DNA from: Avena insularis | Taxonomy: Eukaryota; Streptophyta; Magnoliopsida; Poales; Poaceae | NCBI GenBank assembly: GCA_023614405.1 | Contig: CM042685.1 | Location: 88,836,684-88,900,683 of the forward strand | Length of the DNA: 64,000 nt | Reading direction: 5' to 3' | Shown: positions 36,669 to 46,675 of the stretch, in pieces | How positions within the stretch are numbered: the first letter of the stretch is position 1 | How the letters are laid out: every line of letters starts with the position of its first letter | Made by a program: the position numbers and the translations under genes | The notes under the pieces: model-generated | What the model was told of the DNA's origin: nothing | The model's input: the letters and a program-made list of their open reading frames with translations, nothing else | The model's database searches: none

Positions 36669-38507
36669 ATGTCGGGTGTGCCGAGGGAGTTCGCCGAGCA
36701 CTCGCTTCATGTGCGGGCGAATGCCAAGCCGGTCAAGAAGCCCCTCCTTTGCTTCACGGAGGACAAGAGGAAGGTCATCGGCGACGAGATCACCCAGCTA
36801 CTTGCCTCCGACTTCCTCATGGAAGTGTACCACCCGGATTGGCTGGCCAACCCAGTCCTGGTGCTGAAAAAGAACAAGACTTGGTGCATGTTTATCGACT
36901 ACACCAGCCTGAACAAGGCTTGCCCAAAAGACTCTTTCACTTTTCCCCGTATTGATCAAGTCATTGACTCTACGGCCTATAGTGATCTTATTTCCTTCCT
37001 TGATTGTTATTCCGGTTACAATCAGATCCAACTAAACCTGGCTGACCAATTGAAAACATCGTTCATCACTTCGTATGGGGCTTACTACTATGTAACCATG
37101 CCATTTGGCCTGAGGAATGCAGGTGCTACCTATCAGCGTTGCATGCAGAAATGCTTGCACTCGCATATCGGCCGGAATGTACACGCTTACATTGACAATG
37201 TCGTCATCAAGACGAAGGAGAAGCAGACCCTGCTAGAGGATCTCGGTGATACGTTCGCGAATCTTCACCGGTACCGAATGAAGTTGAACTGGGAGAAGTG
37301 CATGTTCGACGTGCCAGCCGGACAGCTCCTCGGTTTCCTCGTGTCGAGCCGAGGGATCAAGGCCAATCCAGAGAAGATCACGGCCATCGAGAGAATGCAT
37401 CCGCCTAAGAGATTTCTTGGCATCCAGAATTTTACCATATGCCTGGCCTCCCTCAGCCGATTCGTCAGCCGGCTTGGGGAGCAAGCACTTCCGCTATACC
37501 AGATGATGAATAATACGGACAAGTTCACTTGGATTGCGCATGCGTATACCGCATTCCTTGACCTTAAGCGCATGCTATCCACATCATCGTTTCTCGCCAT
37601 GCTGACTGAGAAGGATCCAGTGTTGCTCTATATAGCCGCCACCAACCGGGTCGTCAGCAGCGTCCTGTCGGTGGAGCGTCATGAGGTAGGCAAGGCCCAC
37701 CCGGTTCAGCGACCCGTCTACTACCTCAGCGAGGTGCTTTTCCTCTCCAAAAAGAACTACCACCACTACCAGAAGATGTTCTACGGTGTCTACCTAGCCT
37801 GCAAGAAGCTCAAGCAATACTTTCAGGAGCATCCGCTTACTGTGGTGTCCACCACGCTGTTGGGAGAGATCTTCGGCAACAAGGACACCATGAGGCGGGT
37901 GGCCAAGTGGGCCATCGAGCTGGCCTCCTACTACATCCGGTACGAGCCCAGGATCACCATCAAGTCTCAGGCGGTAGCAGATTTCTTTGTCGACTGGGCG
38001 GAGAACCAGTACCTGCCACCGATTCCTTATTCTGACAACTGGAAACTGCACTTCGCCGGCTCGAAGATGCGCGGGGTCTTAGGAGCCGGCATATTCCTCA
38101 CCTCGCCCAAGGGAGACCGGCTGGAGTACGTGCCGCAGATCCACTTCACTGCCTTGAACAACGTCTCCAAGTACGAAGCGCTTGCGCATGGGCTCCGGCT
38201 CACGAAAGATATCGGCATTCGCCGGATTCTCTGCTTCGGGGATTCAAATCTGGTGGTGCAGCAAGTATCCGGCAAGTTGGACGCTCGGGACGCCAACATG
38301 GCCCTGTACCGGTTCCACATCCAGCTCCTCAGTGCCGGCTTCGAGGGATGTGAATTCCATCATGTTTCCCGCGCCAACAACAAGGAAGCCGACGCACTCC
38401 CGCGATTCGGATCCACCAGAGCGGCCATCCCGCCCGGAGTTTCCTTGGAGCACCTCCTCATGCATAGGATCACCCCTCTCCAGAATCCGAGTCCATCATC
38501 TGGGTAG
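36669..38507 (+). CDS. Element A reverse transcriptase-RNase H, open but catalytically impaired
   Basis: This is an uninterrupted frame of 612 codons. It opens with the conserved MSGVPREFAEH, followed by RT motifs: WCMFIDYTSLNKACPKD, FLDCYSGYNQI, MPFGLRNAGATYQRCM. The catalytic box normally YIDD reads YIDN (37188-37199), so the second metal-binding Asp is lost. GFLVSSRGIKANPEKI and the connection domain follow. The RNase H start, normally FDGS, reads FAGS (Ala codon 38055-38057), losing its first catalytic Asp. The end is near HRITPLQNPSPSSG with TAG 38505. Its length is normal for the fused RT-RNase H part of pol. The open frame therefore does not mean activity. Confidence 0.85.
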   Translation: MSGVPREFAEHSLHVRANAKPVKKPLLCFTEDKRKVIGDEITQLLASDFLMEVYHPDWLANPVLVLKKNKTWCMFIDYTSLNKACPKDSFTFPRIDQVIDSTAYSDLISFLDCYSGYNQIQLNLADQLKTSFITSYGAYYYVTMPFGLRNAGATYQRCMQKCLHSHIGRNVHAYIDNVVIKTKEKQTLLEDLGDTFANLHRYRMKLNWEKCMFDVPAGQLLGFLVSSRGIKANPEKITAIERMHPPKRFLGIQNFTICLASLSRFVSRLGEQALPLYQMMNNTDKFTWIAHAYTAFLDLKRMLSTSSFLAMLTEKDPVLLYIAATNRVVSSVLSVERHEVGKAHPVQRPVYYLSEVLFLSKKNYHHYQKMFYGVYLACKKLKQYFQEHPLTVVSTTLLGEIFGNKDTMRRVAKWAIELASYYIRYEPRITIKSQAVADFFVDWAENQYLPPIPYSDNWKLHFAGSKMRGVLGAGIFLTSPKGDRLEYVPQIHFTALNNVSKYEALAHGLRLTKDIGIRRILCFGDSNLVVQQVSGKLDARDANMALYRFHIQLLSAGFEGCEFHHVSRANNKEADALPRFGSTRAAIPPGVSLEHLLMHRITPLQNPSPSSG

Positions 38508-39866
38508 TAGACCCGAGGGTTGCCAGCTCGAAAGAGTCAGTCCCTACTATTTTTCCCTCCATCTTGAAAGACCCGGGGGATGCCTCGTCACCATGCAAGC
38601 CAAAGTGCCTGGGGGCTGCCGACTCAGGAATCCCACCTGGCCAACCCCCGTATGAGCTCCAGATCGTGCCGGCTAGTGTCTTCACTATCCGGGAAGTGCC
38701 ATCCTGGGCCCAGCCCTTCATGAACTACCTCCTCAACGACGAGCTTCCGGATGACGAGGTGAAGGCAAGGAAAATCCGGCGTTGCACGCACATGTACACC
38801 ACATTAACAAGGAGTTGTACAAGCGCAATGCCGCACGCATCTTTCAGTGATGCGTCGACGCAGATACGGGCTACCGGCTGCTGAAGGAGATCCGTCAGGG
38901 GAGTACGACCACCACGCCTCTTATCACGCCCTGGTGGCGAAGGAAATGCGCCATGGGTTCTACTGTCCCACCGCCTCGGAGGACACGAACCGGCTAGTTC
39001 GCGCGTGCAATTGGTGCGAGTGGTTCGGCCCGCTAAGGCACATGCCAACCTTAGCACTCAAGACCATACCAATCACATCGCCCTTTGTTGTTTGGGGGCT
39101 AGACATGGTCGGCCACTTCAAGCAAGCCCGAGCCGGCATGACCCACCTGCTGGTGGCGGTGGACAAGTTCACTAAGTGGATTGAGGTGAAGCCAATCCGG
39201 AAGCTGGACGGTGCCACCGTGGTCACCTTCTTCTAGGACATCATCATCCAGTTCGGGTATCCCCACAGCATCATCACCGACAATTGCACGAACTTTGCCA
39301 AGGGAGCCTTCACCCGATTCTGCCACAACAAGGGGATCCGACTGGACCTCGCGTTCGTCGCGCACCTGCAGTCCAACGGGCAGGTGGGAAGAGCAAACAG
39401 CTTGGTGCTAGCCGGAATCAAGCCCTGACTGATCAATCCACTAGAGCACTCACCCGGCTGCTGGATCGAAGAACTCTCGGTTGTGCTGTGGACCCTACGC
39501 TCCACCACGAATCGATCAACCGACTTCACCCCGTTATTCCTCACCTACGGCTCGGAAGCGGTCCTCGTGGCGGACATCGTGTTCGACTCACCACGGAAGC
39601 TCTTCTACACAGAGAAGGAGAACCAGGAGGTGATGGAGGATAGCGTGGACCTCCTCGAGGAGGCCCACGAGCTGGCCTTGTCCAGATCAGCCATATATCA
39701 GCAAGGGCTGCGCCGGTATCACTCCAACTGTATCCGGCCCATCATGTTCCACGAATGTAACCTGGTGCTCCGGCTGATGCAAGATACGAAGGGCATGCAC
39801 ACGTTGTCTCCTCCATGGGAGGGCCCCTTCATCATCAGCAAGGCACTACACAACAACTCCTACTAA
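38508..39866 (+). pseudogene. Element A integrase
   Basis: A 340-base connecting stretch with frameshifts precedes 38847, where integrase homology becomes clear: HALVAKEMRHGFYCP with CNWCEWFG (zinc domain, incomplete). The core follows with WGLDMVGHF (first Asp), then a TAG at 39234 and IITDNCTNFAKGAF (second Asp). The third catalytic residue in SNGQVERAN is Gly instead of Glu (codon 39387-39389). A TGA follows near 39426, and the C-terminal part continues one frame over from about 39483 (STDFTPLFLTYGSEAV ... LSPPWEGPFII) to 39866. Confidence 0.8.
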
Positions 39867-41662
39867 CTCATCGATGCATAGAAGCCACGCAAGAACAAGA
39901 TGGACAAGTCGGACGAAGAGATGGAGCGGCCGTGGAACGCGGACCTGCTCTAACAATTTTACACATGGTCAAAAATCAGTGTATGTATCCAGAAACCTGA
40001 ATCAATTAAAGATGTGGAACCCCGGCTGGAGATCGGGGGCTCCTTGCCAGAAATTTCGTTGTTGTTTGTTTCCAATTAAATTCTGCAATATTTTTCTGGC
40101 TTCCGTCGACCCCTAACCGTGGGGCTTGCCGCTTGGCCCGGCCTGCTAATTCTATAAGCCCACTGAGTAGTATTGTCAGCAACCCGTCTATCCGGCTAGC
40201 AAGAGCAAAATCCCGAGGCATCCCACATGAAAAATAGTGAAAGATGCGACAGATCGGACAGTCCGGACATGTGTCTAGTCGGTATTTTCTGGCTACTAAG
40301 ACTCTAGTACGTGCACGATGTATTGTCAGCTCCCTTCGTTTTTGGATCCAGACTGCAACCCGGCTTCCCGGCAAGGTGTAGCATAAATAGCATCGTGCTC
40401 GAGAAAGTGACTAAGTGTTCATAAAAGCACGAGCTAGTTTTCAAAAAATGAAAAATTTGTTGGATAGTGAAAGACGTACCGCATAACAATGTACTGATAA
40501 GAAACCATTTTCGTATGTTTTTTTTGCACAAATTGCACCGAGCCGGATCTCAAAGGTAGAGATGATTCGAAGCACCTATCTGTGGTAGCTACTTCGAATC
40601 CCGGGGGCTACACCTAGTGGGTGTGCTGGCGTGACCCACGTGAAGTACGTAGCTCCCATCTAGAAGATGTTCCAGCCGGTCGGGGAAAGGAGGAGCCAGT
40701 CGAGGAAGCAAGGTAGCAAGTCGTCTAGGCCGGGATGCAGTCTCTCCCATCCAGCTAAGTCCATCAGTCGGACATGAAAGGAGGAGCCAGTCGAGGAAGC
40801 AAGGTAGCAAGATCGCCTAGGACGAGATGCAGTCTCTCCCGTCCAGCTAAGTCCATCAGTCGTACATGCAAGGCAAAGACAGTTGGAAAGCAAGAAGCAA
40901 GAATTTTTTGAAGATTCGAAGCACCTATCTTCGGTAGCTACTCCGAATCTCGGGGGATACACCCAGTGGGTGGGCTGGCACGCCCCCAGTAGAAGAGAAA
41001 AAATCCCGGCTAAGAGATGTCTTAACCGGTCAATAAAGAGGAAAGATTGAAAGAGATAAATACGAAAGAACGGAAGATTGAAAGAGGAAAGAAAGAAAGA
41101 GAGAAAGACTGATAGGGTAAGGAAAGTAATAGAGAAAAAGGGGCCAAAGCATGGCCGAATAGAGTAGCCGGACCGGGATGTAGTTTATCACATTCGGCTA
41201 AGTAAGTCGGATTCTAAAGGAGAAGGTGAAAAGCAAGAATGTTTTAAGATTCGAAATACCTAGCTACTCTAGCTATTCCGAATCTCGAGGGCTACGCCTA
41301 GTGGGTGTGCTGATGCGCCCCCACTGGAAGAATGTAGTGCCCGGATAGAAGGCATGCTAGACAGGTCGGAGCGAAACAGAAAAATCTCACCAAGTCATAA
41401 ATGCAAGATCGCAGAAATAAAGCAGAAGGAAAAAGGGCCCGTGGCCGAGTAAGTCGGAAGTGGTCAGCTATTCAAGTAAAGTAAGTTGAAACCGACTGGA
41501 AAGGACCAGTCGGGAGAAATCAGTTGGACAGACCCAACAAAAGACATGTGCATGAAGGCAAAAGGCAACTAGATAATCATTAAGTGGCGGGGGACGAAGC
41601 CCCCGCAAATCCAAGGTTCCAGAGCACAAGTTCGCAAGATCAGAAGCTATATACAATTACAC
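39867..41662. repeat. Element A spacer between pol and the antisense gene, with direct repeats
   Basis: No gene is supported here. Three diverged direct repeats of a GATTCGAA...CTACNNCGAAT...GGGGGCTACACC...AGTGGGTG block start near 40567, 40913 and 41250, spaced 336-346 bp. Each core can form a GATTCG/CGAATC hairpin. Between the first two, a 91-bp tandem duplication starts at 40686 and 40777 (AAAGGAGGAGCCAGTCGAGG). Confidence 0.7.
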
Positions 41663-44600
41663 CTAGCATCCCGGGGATCTTTTCTTCTTCACGCTGCTGG
41701 CCCCTTGCCATGAGGAGGAGCTGAGCCGGCCCTGACCGACTGAGATGGTGCCTCTGCCTCGCCTTCCGGCCCAGTGCTCGCCTCCGTCTCCATCAACACC
41801 TCGTCGATGTCGGCGTAGATGGCTATCATGATGGTGGTAGAGCAAAGTCCTGGGTTGGCCCGATGCACAATAGGGAGATCTGCACCGGCTCGGCATCAGC
41901 GCTAGAGCCATCTTGGAGCCGGCATGAGCAGCGAGATCGTGGACCCGGTCGATGGCATTTGGCACGTCGCTGATCTTGATGGCAAGGGCTCCCATGGTCT
42001 CCGACAGGATCTCAACCGGCCAGACGAGGTCGTGGATGGCGGCGCCGGCCTTGTGCAGATTGGCGGAGTCCTCCCCGAGTTGCGCCACCAGATCCCAGGC
42101 GCATGCCTTCTCCCCGGCGTGACCTGCTACACCCGGTCGTAGGCCAGGGCATCTACTTGCGGATATAAAACTTTTGTAATCAGAAGGGAAAGTCAAAAGG
42201 CGAGTCCGGCAAGAACCATCAGTCGGATGAATGTAAAGGGAAGAGGCAGCCGAACTTACCCTTGGCGACATGGCCGATCTTCATCAGCTCGTCCTCGAGG
42301 AAGGCGGCGTGCTCCTTCAGCCGGGTGACCTCCTTGTCCAGGAGATCAAAGGAGGTAGCATGGCTGGCAAGAGCCTTCTCGCGCTCCTTCGCCGCGGCCT
42401 CCAGATGTTCGACCTTGGAGTGCCACTCCTTGTTCTGCAGGCAAAGCGTAGAGTTGTCCCGGCCGAGGCGCTCGTTAGAGCGCGTCAGCCGATCAATTTC
42501 ACGTTGCGCGCAGACAAGGATGACTGCAACACAAGTCCAAGAGAAAGAAAGAGGAGTGAGAAGGCAGACGGATATATATAAAAAATAAAGAGAGAGAGCA
42601 AGATGGAGGACTTACTCCGTGCAGTCCCCCGCGTCGTAGCCAGCTACGCCGACGCAGCCATGTTGGCGGTGGCCAGCCTCGCCTGCAGTTGCCGACATAT
42701 GCTAACCCGGTTTCCAGGCTGCCCTCCAAGCTTTGGAGAGCAGGGCCCGCTTCTAGAGGCAGCGGCATGATAGCGCCGGCTAGAGAAGACGGGTCGTCAC
42801 GGGCTATGGCTAGCCACTGCGTCGTCGCCTCCTCGTCGGAGTCGACCTCCTCCACCACCACCAAATCCTGGCCGGCACGAGAACCCCCCGCACCGGCTGA
42901 AGAAGTTCTGCCAAGGACGGAGACCGTCTCCAGCCACCCCGATGCGCCCGAGGGCGCGATCGGAGCCGGCTGGACTATGGTCTCCGGCTCCGACAATGGA
43001 GTCACTTTAGGCTGAGGCGGGGGGGGGGGGGCAGTTGCAGACGTGGCATCAAGCTGGATGGGGGCATCGCGACGCGGCGAGGTAGATATGTTGCGAGCGA
43101 GGCTCGCGATGAAGGAGAGGAGAGAACTGCGAAGGCAAGAGCAAAAGTTAAGGCAAGAATGAGGAAAAGAGAAAGTGCAAAAGGGAAAGAAAGAAAGAAG
43201 AACAACACAAGGGAACAACGGACTTACCCCTGCACCACTGGTGTGCCGGCCCTCTTCCGGGCACCTCCGGCCTGGCTGGGGCGTGGAGGGACGCCTACCC
43301 GGCTGCGCTTGGCAGCCGGATCCTCGGGAGCAGCGGCCTGGCTCGATATCCCCTCGCCGGCTAGCTTCCTATCCGGCTCGGGCGATGTGGTGCCATCGCT
43401 CTATTTCTGCGCGGGGCCGTGGGGGTCCTCCACCGCCTCGTCGGTCCAGCTGGGGAAGTACCCCTCCTCGTCGTCCGAGCCCTCGTTGGATCAGCGTAGG
43501 AGTGGCTCCTTGAGGTGGGCGGTGAAGACCTACAGGCTCTCCTCTCCCTCCTCCCGGATGATGCACAGGAAGGTCTGCAAGGAAAGAAAAGAAAGACGAG
43601 CCGGATCAAGAGGTTTTTCCAGACGAGAAAAAAGCAAGAAAACCAACAAGTCAACTTACCCAGGGAGCACGGTTCTCGCGGTGGTAGGGGTCAAGACCGA
43701 AGGACCAGTCGGCCTTGATCTTCTCCTTCGTGATCATCCAGATCCATTCGTAGAGATTGGCGAATGGGGGATCACGGCGGGACAGCCGGGTCAGGTCCAG
43801 GCGGCCGGTGTAATAGTACATCTTGTGTGCTCGCTGCTGCAGGGGCATCATCAGCTGGGAGGCCCAGCTGAGCGTCACATCGACGCCAGTCAGGCCGGCT
43901 GTGACCAGTGCCCTCATCCGGCGGAGCAGCTCCTCCGCCTCGGTCTTGGAGCCATAATGCTTCTGCTCCAAGTTTACCCGGGAGGATTCGATGTCCTGGA
44001 AGGCCGGCAGGTTGAGCTGGTCATCTGTGGACATGTTACGTACGTAGAAGTACGTTTGTTGCCACAGCTTGACCATGTCGTGCAGCCGGAACTTCGAGTA
44101 GCCGGTTTGCATGCAGGAGTAAATGGAGGAACCGCCGCAAGGCACGAGTGGCCCTTTGGCAAACTGCACCTAGGGGCGGATGAGGAAGAGTCGGTAGAAG
44201 AGCCCGAGATCCGGCTGGATCCTGAGGTAGCATTCGCAGAAGGCAAAGAAATGGGCGAGGATGCTGATTGCGTTTGTGCCGAGATGGTGGAGGCGACAGT
44301 AAAAGTAGGCGAGGAAGATGACGAAGAAGGCGCTGGCCGGGAAGGACAGGCCACGCACAAGATGCGCGAGGAAGACCACGCGCTTGCCGCCTTATGACGC
44401 CGGCAATATTTCGCCGGCTGGCGCGAGACGCACCCCGACCTCGCCAGTGGTCGGCAGCAGGCATGCGCGCCAGTACTTCTTAATATGCTCCTCCGTGAAG
44501 GAGGATCCGCACAAGGCAACGCGGGTTTCCGTCGTTCCTTTGACGGTGGCGACCGACAGAGGATAAAAGGGACGAAGAGGAGGAGAAAGGGGAGTGGCCC

Positions 44601-44781
44601 AGGAAAGGCGGTGGCCCGTCGCTCCAACAAGCATGAAATGGGCAGCACCGGCGAGATAGAGGTTATGCGGGCTCATCGGCAGTGGGGGCCTGAAAAAGCA
44701 GCAAGGAGCAGAGGGGCGGTGCAGCAACTCTGGCGGCGAGAAAAGGAGGCAAATTGAAAAGTGGGTGCGATGGTGCGGCAC
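41663..44781 (-). pseudogene. Antisense extra gene of element A (decayed, multi-exon)
   Basis: It lies on the strand opposite A's gag-pol. Exon 1 (44781-43660) is one frame broken by two stops (about 44392 and 44170). It contains the plant 'putative gypsy type transposon' pattern: VRGLSFPASAFFVIFLAYF, HHLGTNAISILAHF, CECYLRIQPDLGLF, then LHDMVKLWQQTYFYVRN. GT-AG introns follow at 43659-43575, 43227-43127, 42615-42524 and from 42259. Exon 4 (42523-42260) is open and strongly coiled-coil (SNERLGRDNSTLCLQNKEW ... LEAAAKEREKALASH). The last exon ends at about 41663. Exon 1 length, domain order and the position of the first intron match the intact copy in element B at 46676-49599. Its function is unknown. 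Confidence 0.65.
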
Positions 44782-45116
44782 ACACAGTATTTAAGGGCCG
44801 GCAGGGCAACCACCGGTTAGCGGCATGGCGTCACCGCATACCCCCAATGTATCCCGGATTGTTTGCACATGTTCGAAAGGCACAGAAGATCAAGGGCACA
44901 GCAGGCGAGGCGCCGACAACGGTTCCCGAGGCGACGCTTGACACAAGGCGTCGCTGCATGTCACAGTAAAGTCATCAGCACACATGTGGCTGACGTCCGT
45001 GATGACGTAGCCGAGTAACCTAAATGCCAGAACTCAGCTGTACAGGAATTCAAACTAGCTATGGAGCCCACGCACATTTCGCCAAAGGGCGGAATCTACG
45101 CGTGCTCGGGCGCTAG

Positions 45117-45701
45117 TTTCGGGGGATCAACGCCGGGTAGGCTAACCGGACAAGAATCAGGGGCAATGTAACTGCCAGCCAGTTGATCCCAGCCGGATGT
45201 AAAAACCAAAGGGCAGGTCAGGAAGTAGGCCAGACGCGGAGCAAGCCAGCAAACCAATCAGCCGGATAAGAAGACGCAGGCAAGGCACCTAGCCGGATGG
45301 ATCTTACCAGCCGGATAAGGTAGCCGGCAGGATCGTACCAGCCGAGAAGAGCAAGACGGACAAGACGGCTAGCCGACTAGGGCAACCTAGACGGACAGTC
45401 AAGAAAGACAAATGACGTAGGGCATAGTATCCCACAACCCTAGCAGACAGCGGCCAGATAGAAAGATAGGAGCAGCGGCACGAATGCTAGAGATGACAGC
45501 CAGTATGCGTGTCAGGCGGGAACAGGGGACATCGCCCGTGTCGGACGGGGCGGCCTCCACTCTTTCCGTGTAGTCCGGGGGGCGCGGCACTATGCAAGAC
45601 GTCAGGGAGGCGATACACTGTACCAGAATAATTGTCTGGGCCCGCCTGTGGGACCCGCCTGTCGGCAGAATCTTTGCCCATGCCACCTCGGCCTATATAA
45701 G
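45117..45701 (+). repeat. 3' LTR of element A, upstream piece
   Basis: It matches 25029-25593 and starts TTTCGGGGG (TG mutated to TT). It stops in the TATA box, where element B begins; ATAAG at 45697-45701 is the left target duplication. Confidence 0.9.
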
Positions 45702-46185
45702 TGTCGTGGGAATGGCCACGGCAGATGCTGCAATCGGCAGCGAGTAGTAGAACATGGGGAAATGGCGGCCAGCTCGATGCGAGATGAGGGGGAGACACAA
45801 GGGTTTACCCAGGTTCGGCCCCGAAGAAGGTAAAGACCTACTCCTGCTAGATTGTATTATGGTGAGAGTACAAGGGCGAGCTCGACGACTAGGCAGCGAG
45901 TCGCTTGGGTGTATGATGGAACGTATCCTCTATGCGTACCCTAGGGAGGTTTATATAGGCTCACCTCGCTAGGGTTTATAGATCTACAACCGAATTGGTT
46001 AAGGATTCGTAGGGTCTTTGAGCTAGTCCGACTGGGCCTAGCTACGCTTCTGGGCCTCCAGCTTCCAGTCGCCTGAGTGCTCGCCAAGTATCGATCCAGT
46101 CGCCGTACTATAGGCCCACTCATTGGCAGCTTGGGCCAATAGGAAACGTCCTATTGGGCATACCCCGGTAGGCATATCCCCATCA
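45702..46185 (-). repeat. 3' LTR of element B
   Basis: 484 bp; similar throughout to 57339-57827 with scattered differences. The purine-rich tract CCTCGGGGACTAC lies next to it on the minus strand (46186-46198). Confidence 0.9.
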
Positions 46186-46675
46186 GTAGTCCCCGAGGCC
46201 GTCGTTGATTCGTAGCAGGTGTTCGTCGGCAGTCGCAGTATGCGGGTCTAATGCGGACGCCCAGTCAAATCGGCGGTGGACTCCTAAATAAAGGAAAGAA
46301 CTAGTCATTTTAGTCGCAATAACGATGAAAAATTAGATCGCAACTTGGCGAACGGGTCAGTGAATAGTCAAGTCACTTTTATAGTGATCGGGTCGGCGAA
46401 TCATCGAGTCGCTGAAGACAGCGAGTCGAATGGACGAAGTTGGACCGTCAGCTTGGTCAAACTAGCCGTTGGGTAATCCAACGGTAATATCGGCGTAATT
46501 ACCATGTGGTAATGGTTCCCCGAAAATGGCGGGTAACAACCACTATATAAGGAGAGTGACGGGTGAGGGGAAAGTGTTTCCCTCATTTCCTCTGAAATTG
46601 CGCATTCTCATTATTCCATTCTGCACAGCGACCAGAACGACTCAGAGTGATTCGCATCCCTCGATCCCCCAGCCA

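Noticed and set aside
43159..44397. Long plus-strand frame of 412 codons
   Set aside because: It is the complement of exons 1-3 of the antisense gene of element A, crosses its splice sites, and has biased low-complexity composition without motifs.
25029..45701. Reading 25029-45701 as a complete element with a truncated 3' LTR
   Set aside because: The missing LTR part is found at 57833-58111 with the matching AATCA target duplicate, so the LTR is split by element B, not truncated.
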